Shown: one piece after another, positions 25,015 through 32,938 of the stretch
Layout of the letters: each line of letters begins with the position of its first letter
How positions within the stretch are numbered: position 1 is the first letter of the stretch
From: Caulobacter sp.
Lineage (GTDB): Bacteria > Pseudomonadota > Alphaproteobacteria > Caulobacterales > Caulobacteraceae
Reading direction: 5' to 3'
Assembly (NCBI GenBank): GCA_028291265.1
Contig: JAQGIK010000045.1
Location: forward strand, 1 to 33,450
Length of the DNA: 33,450 bases
The notes under the pieces: model-generated
What the model was told of the DNA's origin: nothing
The model's database searches: none
The model's input: the letters and a program-made list of their open reading frames with translations, nothing else
Position numbers and translations under genes: made by a program

Positions 25015-28000
25015 ATGACCCTCTCGCTACAGACCGCTCTCGACAATCTTCGCACCGCACTTCGGGCCCTCGATGACAGCGGTTCCGACGGCTTCGAAGG
25101 CCTGCTGGCCGTGGTGTTCGGCAAGATCACCGGCCATGCCTTCAGACTGGCTACCGCGGGCCGCCAGCTCGGGGTTGATGGCCAGACCCTGGACGAGGGT
25201 CCGTTCATCGCCTTCGAAGCCAAGCTATACAAGGACAGGGTCCCGAGCACAGAAGTCTACAACAAGATCACCTCGATCGCCGCCAAGGACCGGCAACCGG
25301 ACGTCTGGGTCCTGGGCGCGACCGCCGAGGTCGGCACCCAGACTCTGGAGACCTTGAGCGCGGCGAGCCGGCGGTTCGGGATGTCCGTCCGGCTCCTGGA
25401 CTGGCCGCCGGCGGCGGCGCTGCCGCCGCTGGCGGTGGTCTGCGCTATGGCCGGCGCCGAGGTGGCGACGTTCCTTGCCCGGCACATGAAGAAGGGTCCC
25501 TCGAACCAGGAGGTCGAGGCGGCGCTGGCGACGATCGCGGCCGCGCCGACCTTTGAGGCGGACGCGGCCGAGATCCGCAGCGGGCTGTCTGAGCCAACCC
25601 TTGGTCCACCCATCGCCCTTGAGCGGAACACGCAATGGCTGCGGGCGGCCTTCAAGGATCGTCGCAGAGCGAAGGCCGAATTCGGCCAGGCGCTGGCGCC
25701 GGACGACCCGGACGACAGTATGCTGCGGGCGCGGCCGCGCCAGGGCCTCGCGAAGCAGCTTTCCGATGCCGTGGAAGCGCCGTCCACGGGCGGCGTCATC
25801 GCGGTGGTCGGACGCGAGGGCGCCGGCAAGTCCTGGCTGGTGGCTGAATCCTGGCGTTCGCAGGCGCGGCCCGCCCTGACCCTCATCGTACCGGCGACCG
25901 ACATCAGCGGCGACGGATCGGCCTCGGCCTTTGACGATCTTCTCGTCAAGGCCCTGATCCGCCAGACGGGTGAGGTCGAGGGGCCAGACGTGATCGGGCG
26001 GTGGCGACGGCGACTGGCGGCCTGGGCGAAGACGCCGCCGGATCGGCCGCGCTTCGTGATCCATGTCGACGGGTTGAACCAGAACTTCCATTTCCGCTGG
26101 CCGCGCTGGCTGGATGGCGCGGCGGCGCGCACCCAGGAGTTGGGCGGCGTGCTGGTCGTCACGGCGCGTCAGGCCTATTTTCGCGACGATATCAAGGACA
26201 CCCTGACGGGCCCGGTCCGTCTCATCGAGATTCCCGAATGGACGCCCGGCGAACTGCGGACGATCCTCGCGGAAGAAGGCGTCGACGGCTCCGGACTCGG
26301 CGAAGAGGTCCTAAAAGGCCTGCGCAATCCCCGCCTGCTGGGGATCGCCTTCGACCTGTTGCGGCGGCGCGCGATCCGGGATTTCCGCGAACTGACCCCC
26401 GGGCGTCTGCTGTTCGAACATATCCGGATCGCCGGCGATCCGGCCGTCTCGCAATCGGCCATCGCCTTCCGCGACCGTCTGGCCCGGCATGCCCGCGACG
26501 TCCTTGGAAGGATCGAGGCGCAGGCGGATCAGGACCGGCTGGTGTTCGACGGCGCGGCAGCAGCGGAGCCGCACCTGTTGTCCGACATGCTGGTCCGGGT
26601 GGCGGACGGGAACTACTTCAGGGCCCTGGCCGACGACCCCATTCGCTATGAGCTGACCGACGATGGCCTGGCCGTTGCCCTCGGCCTGTCGATCCTGCAG
26701 GCGCTGGCGCGGGTGCACAGGAACCAGGGCGACGTCCGGGAGGCCCTGCGGGAATTGCTGGAGCCGATCGAGGCGCTGGACCGGACGGCGGAGGTTATCC
26801 TCGAGGCGCTGGTCTATGCCTGCCTGGACGACAATCCGGCGCCTGTCGTCCGCTCGGCGCTGATCGACGCCTTCGTCCGCCTGCAGAATCCGCCGCCCAC
26901 CGCCTTCGATCCCTTTGTCGCGGCCGTGCGGCAGCGGCCAGGCGAGGCGCTCAATGCTCTGTACATGGTCGCCACGACCGGGGGCTATGTTGCCCACCGC
27001 AACTGGCTGGTCGCTGCATTGCGCGGTTGCTGGGACGACGACGCGGGGCGGGCCTGCCTGACCGAGCGCATCAACGACTGGCTGCGGCTCTATACCGTGT
27101 CGTCCAAGGTCGGCGACCATTTCGGGCAGTCGACAGAAGAACGGGATCGGGAACGGGTCCGGCTGCGCGAGAAGATCAATGACCGCCTGGCCCTGATGTC
27201 GCCGGCCGAACGCGGGCTGCTGGCCGAGATGCGGCCGGCGGAGTTCAACCCCGGACAGCTGACCCTGGACGCCCTCACCCTGCTGGCCGGGCAGCCCCTG
27301 GCGGGTTTTGCCGCCGGCCTGGCGTCCTGGGCCTTCGCGGACGCGCTGAACAGTCGCGCCTATAACGCCACCGACCGGTTTCAAGCTCTGATCCGATACA
27401 ATCGTCGCGACTGGAGGGCCTGTCGCGACGCCCTGCTTGCCGCCGCCGCGCGCCTCGACGGGCCGGAAGCCTCGTCGACCGGACAGTGGTCGCGCGTCAC
27501 CATCCTGCGGGCCACCGCCACGCCGAATGACACCGCCGAGGCGGAGGCCCTGGCGGAGCGCTTGATCGCCGGCCGGGACAGGCCGGGCGCCTGGAGGCTG
27601 GTCGAGGACTACTGCGCTACGGACCCTTGCGATCCCGATGCGCCCCTGCCGTCCAATATCCAGACGACGGCCAGGCGATACCGGCGCGTGAATACGGCGG
27701 CGATGAGCAAGGAGCGCGAGGGAGGCCACGACCGGCATTTCTTCGAAGAAGCGCTGCCCGGCGTCGCCCGCTTCCGGCCCAGGAGCGCCGTCGCGGTCCA
27801 GCGGCGCTACATCGACGATGTCCTGCGCCAGACCGGTCGCGACCTGATGCTGGGCGTCACCGATCTGGGCGTGCGGTCAGCCTTGCTAACTCCCGCGAAC
27901 AGGGCGGCGCTGCTGACGTTGGCCGGCGCCTTGAGCGCGCCCCGCGATCCCAAGGCCCGGGCGACATCGGACGCCTGGGTGACGTCCCAATATGCGTTGT

Positions 28001-29637
28001 TCCTGGTCTATCCCTACCTGACCGGCGACCAACAGCTGGAAATCCTGATGGCGTTGCCGCCTCACGGGCCGGTGCTGCTGCAGGTCATCGACGTGCTTAA
28101 AATCGGGCGGGCGGAAACCGTGCACCGAGCCCTCGCCGCCGCTATCGCATCCGAAGAAGAGACCCGGGTCTATGCCGCCCTGGCCTTCGCCGGCCTGTCC
28201 GGCGCCAAGGTTTCGCGAAAGACGCGCGCCCTGATCAGCGACCTCCTCGCCGATCCGCGCACGGTTGTCAGGGGTCTGGCCATGGCGGTCGTCCGGCAAC
28301 TGGATGACCGCGCCCTGATCCAACGCTTCGCCGACAGCCGATGGAGCGCCTGGGAGGCTGACGGAGACGGCCGGATGATCGAGGCCTGGCACGGCTCACG
28401 CCTGCTGGTTCGAGCGCTGGAACTGGACCTCATCGATGGCGAGCGGGTGCTCGACCGGATCACCTTCGGCCAGTACAGCCGCGCGGCGGGCAGCCCCAGG
28501 CTGGCGCCGCTCGATATCGCCGAACGCCTCGGCGGCGCCGTCGACCGGGCGATGGCCCACGAGCCGGCGTTCGAGCCCCCGCCCGTGGAGCAGGCGTTGG
28601 AACCTGACCGATCCGTCGGGCCTGCCTTCCTGTCACTGTCCAACCCCGTCCGCCGCCGCATCTTCGAGACACTGCTGCAGGACATGAATGAGACCGACGA
28701 GCAGTTTCACGATCGGCAAACCCAAGCCTGGGACTCCTTTCAGCGGTTCGACAACCTGCTGACGGCGGACCGCGCCCGGCTGATCATCGACGATGTCGGA
28801 TTCCCCGCCGTGGCCGCCTGCGTCGATCATGTGCCCGGCTGGGGGGAGCGCATCGCCCGGCGCATTATCGCCGCGCCGATGGCGGCGCGAAGCCACGTGC
28901 GAAACTTTTCCCTGCGGTTGTCGCGGGCGCTGTCCGGCGCGGAGGCGCAACTCGGCGCCGAGCTCTATGCGGCCGTCGAGGGGGCGCATGCGTTCGTCAC
29001 CCTGCAGGAGGGCCTGGCGAAGATCCCGCTGGAGGTGATGAGCGCCTGGCGGGCGGTAGACAACGAGGTCTGGGACAGGTTGCGGCGGGACCGGCTGGAC
29101 AAGGCCGCCTCTGACGCCGCCCTGGCCCAGGAAGTGATGGCGGCGCTGATGGCCGGCCGGGAGTCGGCGATCCTGCAGTACGCCCGCGACTGTCTTGGCC
29201 AAGAGCAACCGGTCAGGGTCGCGCGCGGTCTAATCGTGCTGGGCTTCAGCCTCGATACGCCGGAGGCCGACGGCCTGATCAGGTCCTTCGAGTCGACGGA
29301 GGGATTCATCGGCGCGGCGGCCAAGGCGGCGCGATTCGCCTTCCAGCGAAACCGCTGGTCGCGGCATTGGTTCGAGATCATGGCCGCGACCTCGTCGCCC
29401 GAGGAATACTGGCGGATCAGCGTGCTGCTGGCCAAGATCGTCGATGCCCGCTTCGATGTCTGGGAGGCGGACATTGTGCGCACGGGGCGCCCGGCTCAGC
29501 GGTTCGAGCGAATGCTGTGGAAAGACATCGAAAGGCGAGTCGGGCGCTGGGCCGACAAGCGCAAGGATACGCTGTTGGCCGCCAAGCCGCCGGCAAGGGT
29601 TTTCCTCGGCGGGGACGATGATGAGGATGAGACCTAG
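25015..29637 (+). CDS. Large STAND NTPase with N-terminal Mrr-like nuclease domain (Avs-like)
   Basis: A 1540-aa protein in three parts. Residues ~20-125 resemble an Mrr-type PD-(D/E)XK nuclease: SDGFEGLLAVVFGKITG (Glu28), GVDG (Asp55), then FIAFEAKLYKDRVPSTEV with Glu68-x-Lys70. Residues ~260-430 form a STAND/NACHT-like ATPase: Walker A GREGAGKS (266-273), Walker B FVIHVDGLNQ (Asp352), VVTARQAYF, and IPEWTPGELRTIL. The remaining ~1100 residues are mostly helical with HEAT/TPR-like character (for example DPRTVVRGLAMAVVRQLDDRALI) and end in GGDDDEDET. This matches the layout of antiviral Avs proteins, where the C-terminal part binds a phage protein and the nuclease then degrades DNA. The start at 25015 is chosen over an upstream TTG. 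The terminase-like gene follows after 63 bp. Confidence 0.8.
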   Translation: MTLSLQTALDNLRTALRALDDSGSDGFEGLLAVVFGKITGHAFRLATAGRQLGVDGQTLDEGPFIAFEAKLYKDRVPSTEVYNKITSIAAKDRQPDVWVLGATAEVGTQTLETLSAASRRFGMSVRLLDWPPAAALPPLAVVCAMAGAEVATFLARHMKKGPSNQEVEAALATIAAAPTFEADAAEIRSGLSEPTLGPPIALERNTQWLRAAFKDRRRAKAEFGQALAPDDPDDSMLRARPRQGLAKQLSDAVEAPSTGGVIAVVGREGAGKSWLVAESWRSQARPALTLIVPATDISGDGSASAFDDLLVKALIRQTGEVEGPDVIGRWRRRLAAWAKTPPDRPRFVIHVDGLNQNFHFRWPRWLDGAAARTQELGGVLVVTARQAYFRDDIKDTLTGPVRLIEIPEWTPGELRTILAEEGVDGSGLGEEVLKGLRNPRLLGIAFDLLRRRAIRDFRELTPGRLLFEHIRIAGDPAVSQSAIAFRDRLARHARDVLGRIEAQADQDRLVFDGAAAAEPHLLSDMLVRVADGNYFRALADDPIRYELTDDGLAVALGLSILQALARVHRNQGDVREALRELLEPIEALDRTAEVILEALVYACLDDNPAPVVRSALIDAFVRLQNPPPTAFDPFVAAVRQRPGEALNALYMVATTGGYVAHRNWLVAALRGCWDDDAGRACLTERINDWLRLYTVSSKVGDHFGQSTEERDRERVRLREKINDRLALMSPAERGLLAEMRPAEFNPGQLTLDALTLLAGQPLAGFAAGLASWAFADALNSRAYNATDRFQALIRYNRRDWRACRDALLAAAARLDGPEASSTGQWSRVTILRATATPNDTAEAEALAERLIAGRDRPGAWRLVEDYCATDPCDPDAPLPSNIQTTARRYRRVNTAAMSKEREGGHDRHFFEEALPGVARFRPRSAVAVQRRYIDDVLRQTGRDLMLGVTDLGVRSALLTPANRAALLTLAGALSAPRDPKARATSDAWVTSQYALFLVYPYLTGDQQLEILMALPPHGPVLLQVIDVLKIGRAETVHRALAAAIASEEETRVYAALAFAGLSGAKVSRKTRALISDLLADPRTVVRGLAMAVVRQLDDRALIQRFADSRWSAWEADGDGRMIEAWHGSRLLVRALELDLIDGERVLDRITFGQYSRAAGSPRLAPLDIAERLGGAVDRAMAHEPAFEPPPVEQALEPDRSVGPAFLSLSNPVRRRIFETLLQDMNETDEQFHDRQTQAWDSFQRFDNLLTADRARLIIDDVGFPAVAACVDHVPGWGERIARRIIAAPMAARSHVRNFSLRLSRALSGAEAQLGAELYAAVEGAHAFVTLQEGLAKIPLEVMSAWRAVDNEVWDRLRRDRLDKAASDAALAQEVMAALMAGRESAILQYARDCLGQEQPVRVARGLIVLGFSLDTPEADGLIRSFESTEGFIGAAAKAARFAFQRNRWSRHWFEIMAATSSPEEYWRISVLLAKIVDARFDVWEADIVRTGRPAQRFERMLWKDIERRVGRWADKRKDTLLAAKPPARVFLGGDDDEDET

Positions 29638-29700
29638 GGGCTTGCGGACTGCGAACGTGGGATAATGGTTTCGCCGCTTCGATAAGGAGGCCCCTCCCCC

Positions 29701-30318
29701 ATGCTCCATCCAGACTCGCCGCTTGCCTGTTTCGAAATCGACCCGCCGGTCAGGCGCCTGACCCATCGCCAGGAGCGGTTCATCGAGGAATACCTGATTG
29801 ACGGCGTGGCCGGGGCAGCCGCCAGGCGGGCCGGGTACAGCGCCGGGAGCGCCTACGCGACCGGCAGCACCCTGCTGACCCAGCCGCATATCCAGGCGGC
29901 GCTGAAGGCGGCGCGCGGGCGGGCCGTGCGCGATCCGATGGACGAGGATACCGCCCTGGAGGAGTTGGCGCGGTTGGCCTACGCTAACCTGCTGGACTAC
30001 GCCGTGGTTGGAGCCGACGGCAGCTTCGAGCTGGATGTCCGACGGCTGGACCGCAAGGCGGCGACGGCGATCAAGGAGGTGGTCATCGAGGAGCGGCCGG
30101 CCGGACGGGATGGCGGCGTGCATCGGACCGTGCGGTTTAAGCTGGCCGACAAACAGCAGGCCCTGGTTCGGCTGATCGGCGTGTTGCGAAAGAGCCAGAA
30201 GGAGTATTGGCAGACTTTCGCCGATGGCCAGCACGAAGGCCGGGTCGAAATCCTGGACCTGAGCGAGGCGGAGTTTCGCCGGCAGAGGGCAGAACGGCAG
30301 CGCCAGGTCGCCCGGTAA
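29701..30318 (+). CDS. Orphan phage-type terminase small subunit (Terminase_2-like)
   Basis: A 205-aa protein. Residues 20-70 are the DNA-binding helix-turn-helix typical of phage small terminase subunits: LTHRQERFIEEYLIDGVAGA, then ARRAGYSAGSAYATGSTLL and HIQAALKAA. The second part has the usual LARLAYANLLDY, LDRKAATAIKEVVIEE and RFKLADKQQALVRLIGVL. In phages this protein recognises packaging DNA and recruits the large subunit. Here no large terminase, portal, capsid or integrase gene is present. It lies 63 bp downstream of the Avs-like STAND gene on the same strand, with its own AAGGAGG (29684-29690) ten bases before the ATG. It may be a domesticated partner or a prophage relic. Confidence 0.8.
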   Translation: MLHPDSPLACFEIDPPVRRLTHRQERFIEEYLIDGVAGAAARRAGYSAGSAYATGSTLLTQPHIQAALKAARGRAVRDPMDEDTALEELARLAYANLLDYAVVGADGSFELDVRRLDRKAATAIKEVVIEERPAGRDGGVHRTVRFKLADKQQALVRLIGVLRKSQKEYWQTFADGQHEGRVEILDLSEAEFRRQRAERQRQVAR

Positions 30319-30332
30319 ACAAGAAAAGGTCT

Positions 30333-30366
30333 GCCGGGCGGTCCCTGGTGAGAGGAACCGCCCGGC
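30333..30366 (-). terminator. Terminator of flagellin 3 (possibly bidirectional)
   Basis: GCCGGGCGGTCCC (30333-30345) and GGAACCGCCCGGC (30354-30366) form a 13-bp stem with one mismatch and an 8-nt loop. On the minus strand the hairpin is followed by a T-rich tract (AGACCTTTTCTTGTTT), fitting an intrinsic terminator 9 bp after the flagellin 3 stop. It may also stop transcripts from the terminase-like gene. Confidence 0.8.
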
Positions 30367-30375
30367 GTCGCGACT

Positions 30376-31206
30376 TTAACCGCGGAACAGCGACAGGATG
30401 GTCTGCGGGGTCTGGTTGGCGATGGAGAGGGCCTGGACGCCGAGCTGCTGCTTCGTCTGCAGAGCCTGGAGCTTGGCGCTTTCCTTGGCCAGATCCGCAT
30501 CGACCAGGTTGCCGATACCCGCATCGAGGCTGTCTTGCAGCTTGCCGATGAAGGTAGTGTGCATCTCGTAGGCCTTGGACTTGGTGCCCAGGCGCGCGAG
30601 CGCAGCGCTGACGTTGGCGATGGAGGTGGTCACCGTTGCGATCATCGCGGCCGCCGTGGTCACCGTACCAATGGTGCCCGTGGTGGCGACAGTGACGACC
30701 GATCCGCTCAGAGCCATGATTTCTGCGTTCACGGTCAGCTTCGAGGATCCGTCCGAGTTGGCGAGGGCGGCAATCGGCACGGCGCCGGTCTTCAGCAGGT
30801 TGACCCCGTTGAAATCGGCGTTGGCCACGGCCTTGGAGATCTGGTCTCGCAAGGACTTGAAGTCCTCGTTCATCGCGGTACGGCTGGCGGTGTCGAGACT
30901 GGTGTCCGACGCCGCGAGGGCTTTCTCCTTCATCTGCGAGAGCAGGTCGGCAACAGACTCGCCGCCGGCGATGGCCACGTCGATCACGGACGTACCCCGG
31001 TTGAGGCTGTCCTTGACGGCGTTGAGCGCGTTGGACGTCGCACGCTGGCCCTGGGCGATAGCCCAGATGGCGCCGTTGTCCTTGGCACTCGCAACCTTCT
31101 TGCCGGTGTTGATGCGGTTCTGGGTCTGACCGAGCTCCATGTTGGTCGCGTTCAGGTTTTGCAGGGCGACCATCGCGCCCACGTTCGTATTCACCGACAG
31201 AGTCAT
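30376..31206 (-). CDS. Flagellin (flagellin 3)
   Basis: A 276-aa flagellin closely related to flagellin 2: [50 protein letters not shown] at the start, and [44 protein letters not shown] at the end. The short central region ([23 protein letters not shown]) is rich in Thr and Val and is the most divergent part. The frame is open upstream, but the ATG at 31206 fits the family and follows AAGGA. It lies ~11.7 kb from the other flagellins on the same strand, separated by the receptor, sulfatase, haem protein, STAND and terminase genes. Its promoter repeats the layout of flagellin 2. Confidence 0.96.
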   Translation of the reverse strand: MTLSVNTNVGAMVALQNLNATNMELGQTQNRINTGKKVASAKDNGAIWAIAQGQRATSNALNAVKDSLNRGTSVIDVAIAGGESVADLLSQMKEKALAASDTSLDTASRTAMNEDFKSLRDQISKAVANADFNGVNLLKTGAVPIAALANSDGSSKLTVNAEIMALSGSVVTVATTGTIGTVTTAAAMIATVTTSIANVSAALARLGTKSKAYEMHTTFIGKLQDSLDAGIGNLVDADLAKESAKLQALQTKQQLGVQALSIANQTPQTILSLFRG

Positions 31207-31236
31207 CGGCTGTCCTTCCATTCTGGCAGGGAGACA

Positions 31237-31266
31237 CGGCGCTTTGGCCGCTGAGCCTTCTGGCTC
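31237..31266 (-). promoter_or_regulatory. Twin stem-loops in the flagellin 3 leader
   Basis: GAGCC-TTCT-GGCTC (31253-31266) and CGGC-GCTTTG-GCCG (31237-31250) form two adjacent hairpins between the predicted transcription start (~31274) and the ATG. The first corresponds to the GAGCA/TGCTC hairpin of flagellin 2 with a compensating base-pair change, which suggests a conserved leader structure. Confidence 0.5.
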
Positions 31267-31284
31267 GCGTGGGACGTCGCAAAA

Positions 31285-31300
31285 TGCAGGCCACGGTCCG
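31285..31300 (-). promoter_or_regulatory. Probable sigma-54 promoter of flagellin 3
   Basis: On the minus strand CGGACCG-TGGC-CTGCA keeps the invariant GG and GC at the correct spacing of -24/-12 promoters, but differs from consensus at the first base and in the -12 block. It lies 94 bp before the ATG, comparable to flagellin 2 (88 bp). Confidence 0.5.
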
Positions 31301-31320
31301 CGAACGCGGGTTCCCGGCAA

Positions 31321-31345
31321 GCAATTGAAATATTTTGAAAATATG
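31321..31345. promoter_or_regulatory. IHF-like AT-rich site in the flagellin 3 promoter
   Basis: The stretch around GAAATATTTTGAAAATAT is almost pure A/T in a GC-rich background. Its minus strand contains TCAA-AATA-TTT, close to the IHF core. It lies between the putative -24 box and the ftr-like palindrome, as in flagellin 2. Confidence 0.45.
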
Positions 31346-31384
31346 CGCCGCACTCAAGTTGAGCGGGCGGCAATCCCGGATGCT

Positions 31385-31399
31385 GGGCAGAATCTGCCC
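31385..31399. promoter_or_regulatory. ftr-like FlbD enhancer palindrome with central GANTC
   Basis: GGGCA-GAATC-TGCCC is a perfect palindrome (GGGCAGA/TCTGCCC) with the GGCA-N5-TGCC pattern of the flagellin 2 sites. It is centred 93 bp upstream of the putative -24 box. The central GAATC (31390-31394) is a GANTC site, the target of the CcrM methylase in Caulobacter relatives. A partial repeat CGGCAATCCCGG lies nearby (31368-31379). Confidence 0.65.
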
Positions 31400-31472
31400 G
31401 GTCGAATGTTCGGGGTGCAGGGTGAAGGCGCCAGTAACCCAACCGCGGGGCCGCGACCAACCACCACACCCT

Positions 31473-31493
31473 GCCCCAGAAGGGTTAAGGGGC
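31473..31493 (-). terminator. Weak hairpin after the Nudix gene
   Basis: GCCCC and GGGGC with an 11-nt loop lie 14 bp after the Nudix stop on the minus strand, in the gap before flagellin 3. No T-run follows. The rest of the gap 31400-31506 shows nothing else I can support. Confidence 0.3.
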
Positions 31494-31506
31494 CATCAAT
31501 TACGTC

Positions 31507-31938
31507 TCAGGCCGGATCGAACCGGCGCAGCAGGTCGGCCAGCTCCGGCTCGGCGACCAGGTTGGCGGCCTCCTGCGGTGAGACCCAGCGGCGGTCGCGC
31601 TCGGCGGCCTCCGGCCAGTCGGGGCGGTCGGTGGTGACCTCCAGGGGGTAGAGCTTGACCCGGCAGGGACGGTCGCTGCCGTCCTTCAGGCGCTTGACGT
31701 AGCTGAAGCCTCCGATCGGCGCGGGGGCGATCAGGCCCTTCACGCCGGCCTCTTCCCAGGCCTCGGTGGCGGCCGCCTCGGGGTCGGACTTGCCGGGCAT
31801 CGGCCAGCCCTTGGGGACCACCCAGCGCCGGGTCTCACGACTGGTGACGAGCATGATCTCGAGCGCGCCGTTGAACCGTCGCCGCCAGGGCAGCGCCCCG
31901 ACCTGATGGGCCTCGCCCCCAGGAGGAGGGGGGGTCAC
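31507..31938 (-). CDS. Nudix hydrolase, DIPP-like
   Basis: A 143-aa protein. The Nudix region reads VPKGWPMPGKSDPEAAATEAWEEAGV, with the catalytic EAWEEAG core; Thr stands where the Arg of the REUXEE motif is usual, a form seen in the diphosphoinositol-polyphosphate phosphohydrolase (DIPP) type. Nudix enzymes cleave nucleoside diphosphate derivatives, dinucleoside polyphosphates or inositol pyrophosphates. The GTG start overlaps the stop of the phosphate transporter gene (GTGA), so it is translationally coupled with it. Context suggests a link with phosphate or polyphosphate metabolism; the substrate is not shown. Confidence 0.85.
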   Translation of the reverse strand: MTPPPPGGEAHQVGALPWRRRFNGALEIMLVTSRETRRWVVPKGWPMPGKSDPEAAATEAWEEAGVKGLIAPAPIGGFSYVKRLKDGSDRPCRVKLYPLEVTTDRPDWPEAAERDRRWVSPQEAANLVAEPELADLLRRFDPA

Positions 31939-32936
31939 TTGAGGAACAGCCCGCCGAGCAGGCAGGCGGCGGCGCCCATGAGGGCGGCGGCGGGCATGGT
32001 GATGAACCAGGCGGTGACGATTCCGCGGGCGACGTTCCAGCGCACGGCCGAGGCGCGGCGGGCGGCGCCGACCCCGACGATGGCGCCGGTGATGGTGTGG
32101 GTGGTCGAGACGGGGATGCCCAGGTAGGTGGCCAGGAACAGGGTGATGGCCCCGCCGGTCTCGGCGCAGAAGCCCTGCTGGGGGCTCAACCGGGTGATCT
32201 TCGAGCCCATGGTGTGGACGATGCGCCAGCCGCCGAAGAGGGTTCCCAGCGCGATGGCCGCCTGGCAGGTGACGACCACCCAGAAGGGCACGTGGAACTC
32301 GCCGTGCAGCATCCCGCGCGAGTAGAGCAGCACGGCGATGATGCCCATGGTCTTCTGGGCGTCGTTGCCGCCGTGGCCGAGCGAATAGGCGCTGGCGGAG
32401 ATGAACTGCAGCCGGCGGAACACCCGGTCGGCGAACGACGGGTTCGATTTCACGAACAGCCAGGAGACGATCAGCACCAGCAGGAGCGCCAGGCCAAAAC
32501 CCACCGCCGGCGACAGGAAGATCGCCGCCACCGTCTTGGACACGCCCGAGAAGACGATGACGCCCAGACCGCCCTTGCTGACTCCCGCGCCCAGCAGGCC
32601 GCCGACCAGGGCGTGCGAACTCGACGACGGGATGCCGGCCACCCAGGTGACCACGTTCCAGACGATGGCGCCGGACAAGGCGCCGAAGATCACCTGATCG
32701 GTGATGATGTCGGGCGAGATGATGCCCTTGCCGATGGTGTTGGCCACATGCAGGCCGAAGACCAGGAAGGCGATGAAGTTGAAGAAGGCGGCCCAGCCGA
32801 CCGCGAGCACCGGCGGCAGCACCCGGGTCGCCACGATGGTGGCGATGGAATTGGCCGCGTCGTGCAGGCCGTTGAGGAAGTCGAACAGCAGGGCGACGCC
32901 GATCAGGAAGACCAGCACCATCATCGAGGCATCCAT
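31935..32936 (-). CDS. pit: PiT-family inorganic phosphate transporter
   Basis: A 333-aa inner-membrane protein with about ten hydrophobic segments. It carries the duplicated PiT signatures: FDFLNGLHDAANSIATIVATRVL near the N-terminus and SLGHGGNDAQKTMGIIAVLL in the second half, each followed by a Ser/Thr-rich loop (IPSSSSHAL and IPVSTTHTI). These transporters import phosphate, usually as a metal-phosphate complex driven by the proton gradient. The DUF47 gene lies two bases upstream on the same strand, the standard accessory arrangement, and the Nudix gene overlaps its 3' end by 4 bp. Confidence 0.95.
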   Translation of the reverse strand: MDASMMVLVFLIGVALLFDFLNGLHDAANSIATIVATRVLPPVLAVGWAAFFNFIAFLVFGLHVANTIGKGIISPDIITDQVIFGALSGAIVWNVVTWVAGIPSSSSHALVGGLLGAGVSKGGLGVIVFSGVSKTVAAIFLSPAVGFGLALLLVLIVSWLFVKSNPSFADRVFRRLQFISASAYSLGHGGNDAQKTMGIIAVLLYSRGMLHGEFHVPFWVVVTCQAAIALGTLFGGWRIVHTMGSKITRLSPQQGFCAETGGAITLFLATYLGIPVSTTHTITGAIVGVGAARRASAVRWNVARGIVTAWFITMPAAALMGAAACLLGGLFLK

Positions 32937-32938
32937 CG

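Noticed and set aside
29642..29666. Possible promoter TTGCGG...GATAAT before the terminase gene
   Set aside because: The spacing is only 13 bp, too short for a normal promoter; co-transcription with the STAND gene is simpler.
29701..30318. Terminase gene as sign of a full prophage
   Set aside because: No large terminase, portal, capsid, integrase or attachment repeats are found around it; both sides are ordinary genes.
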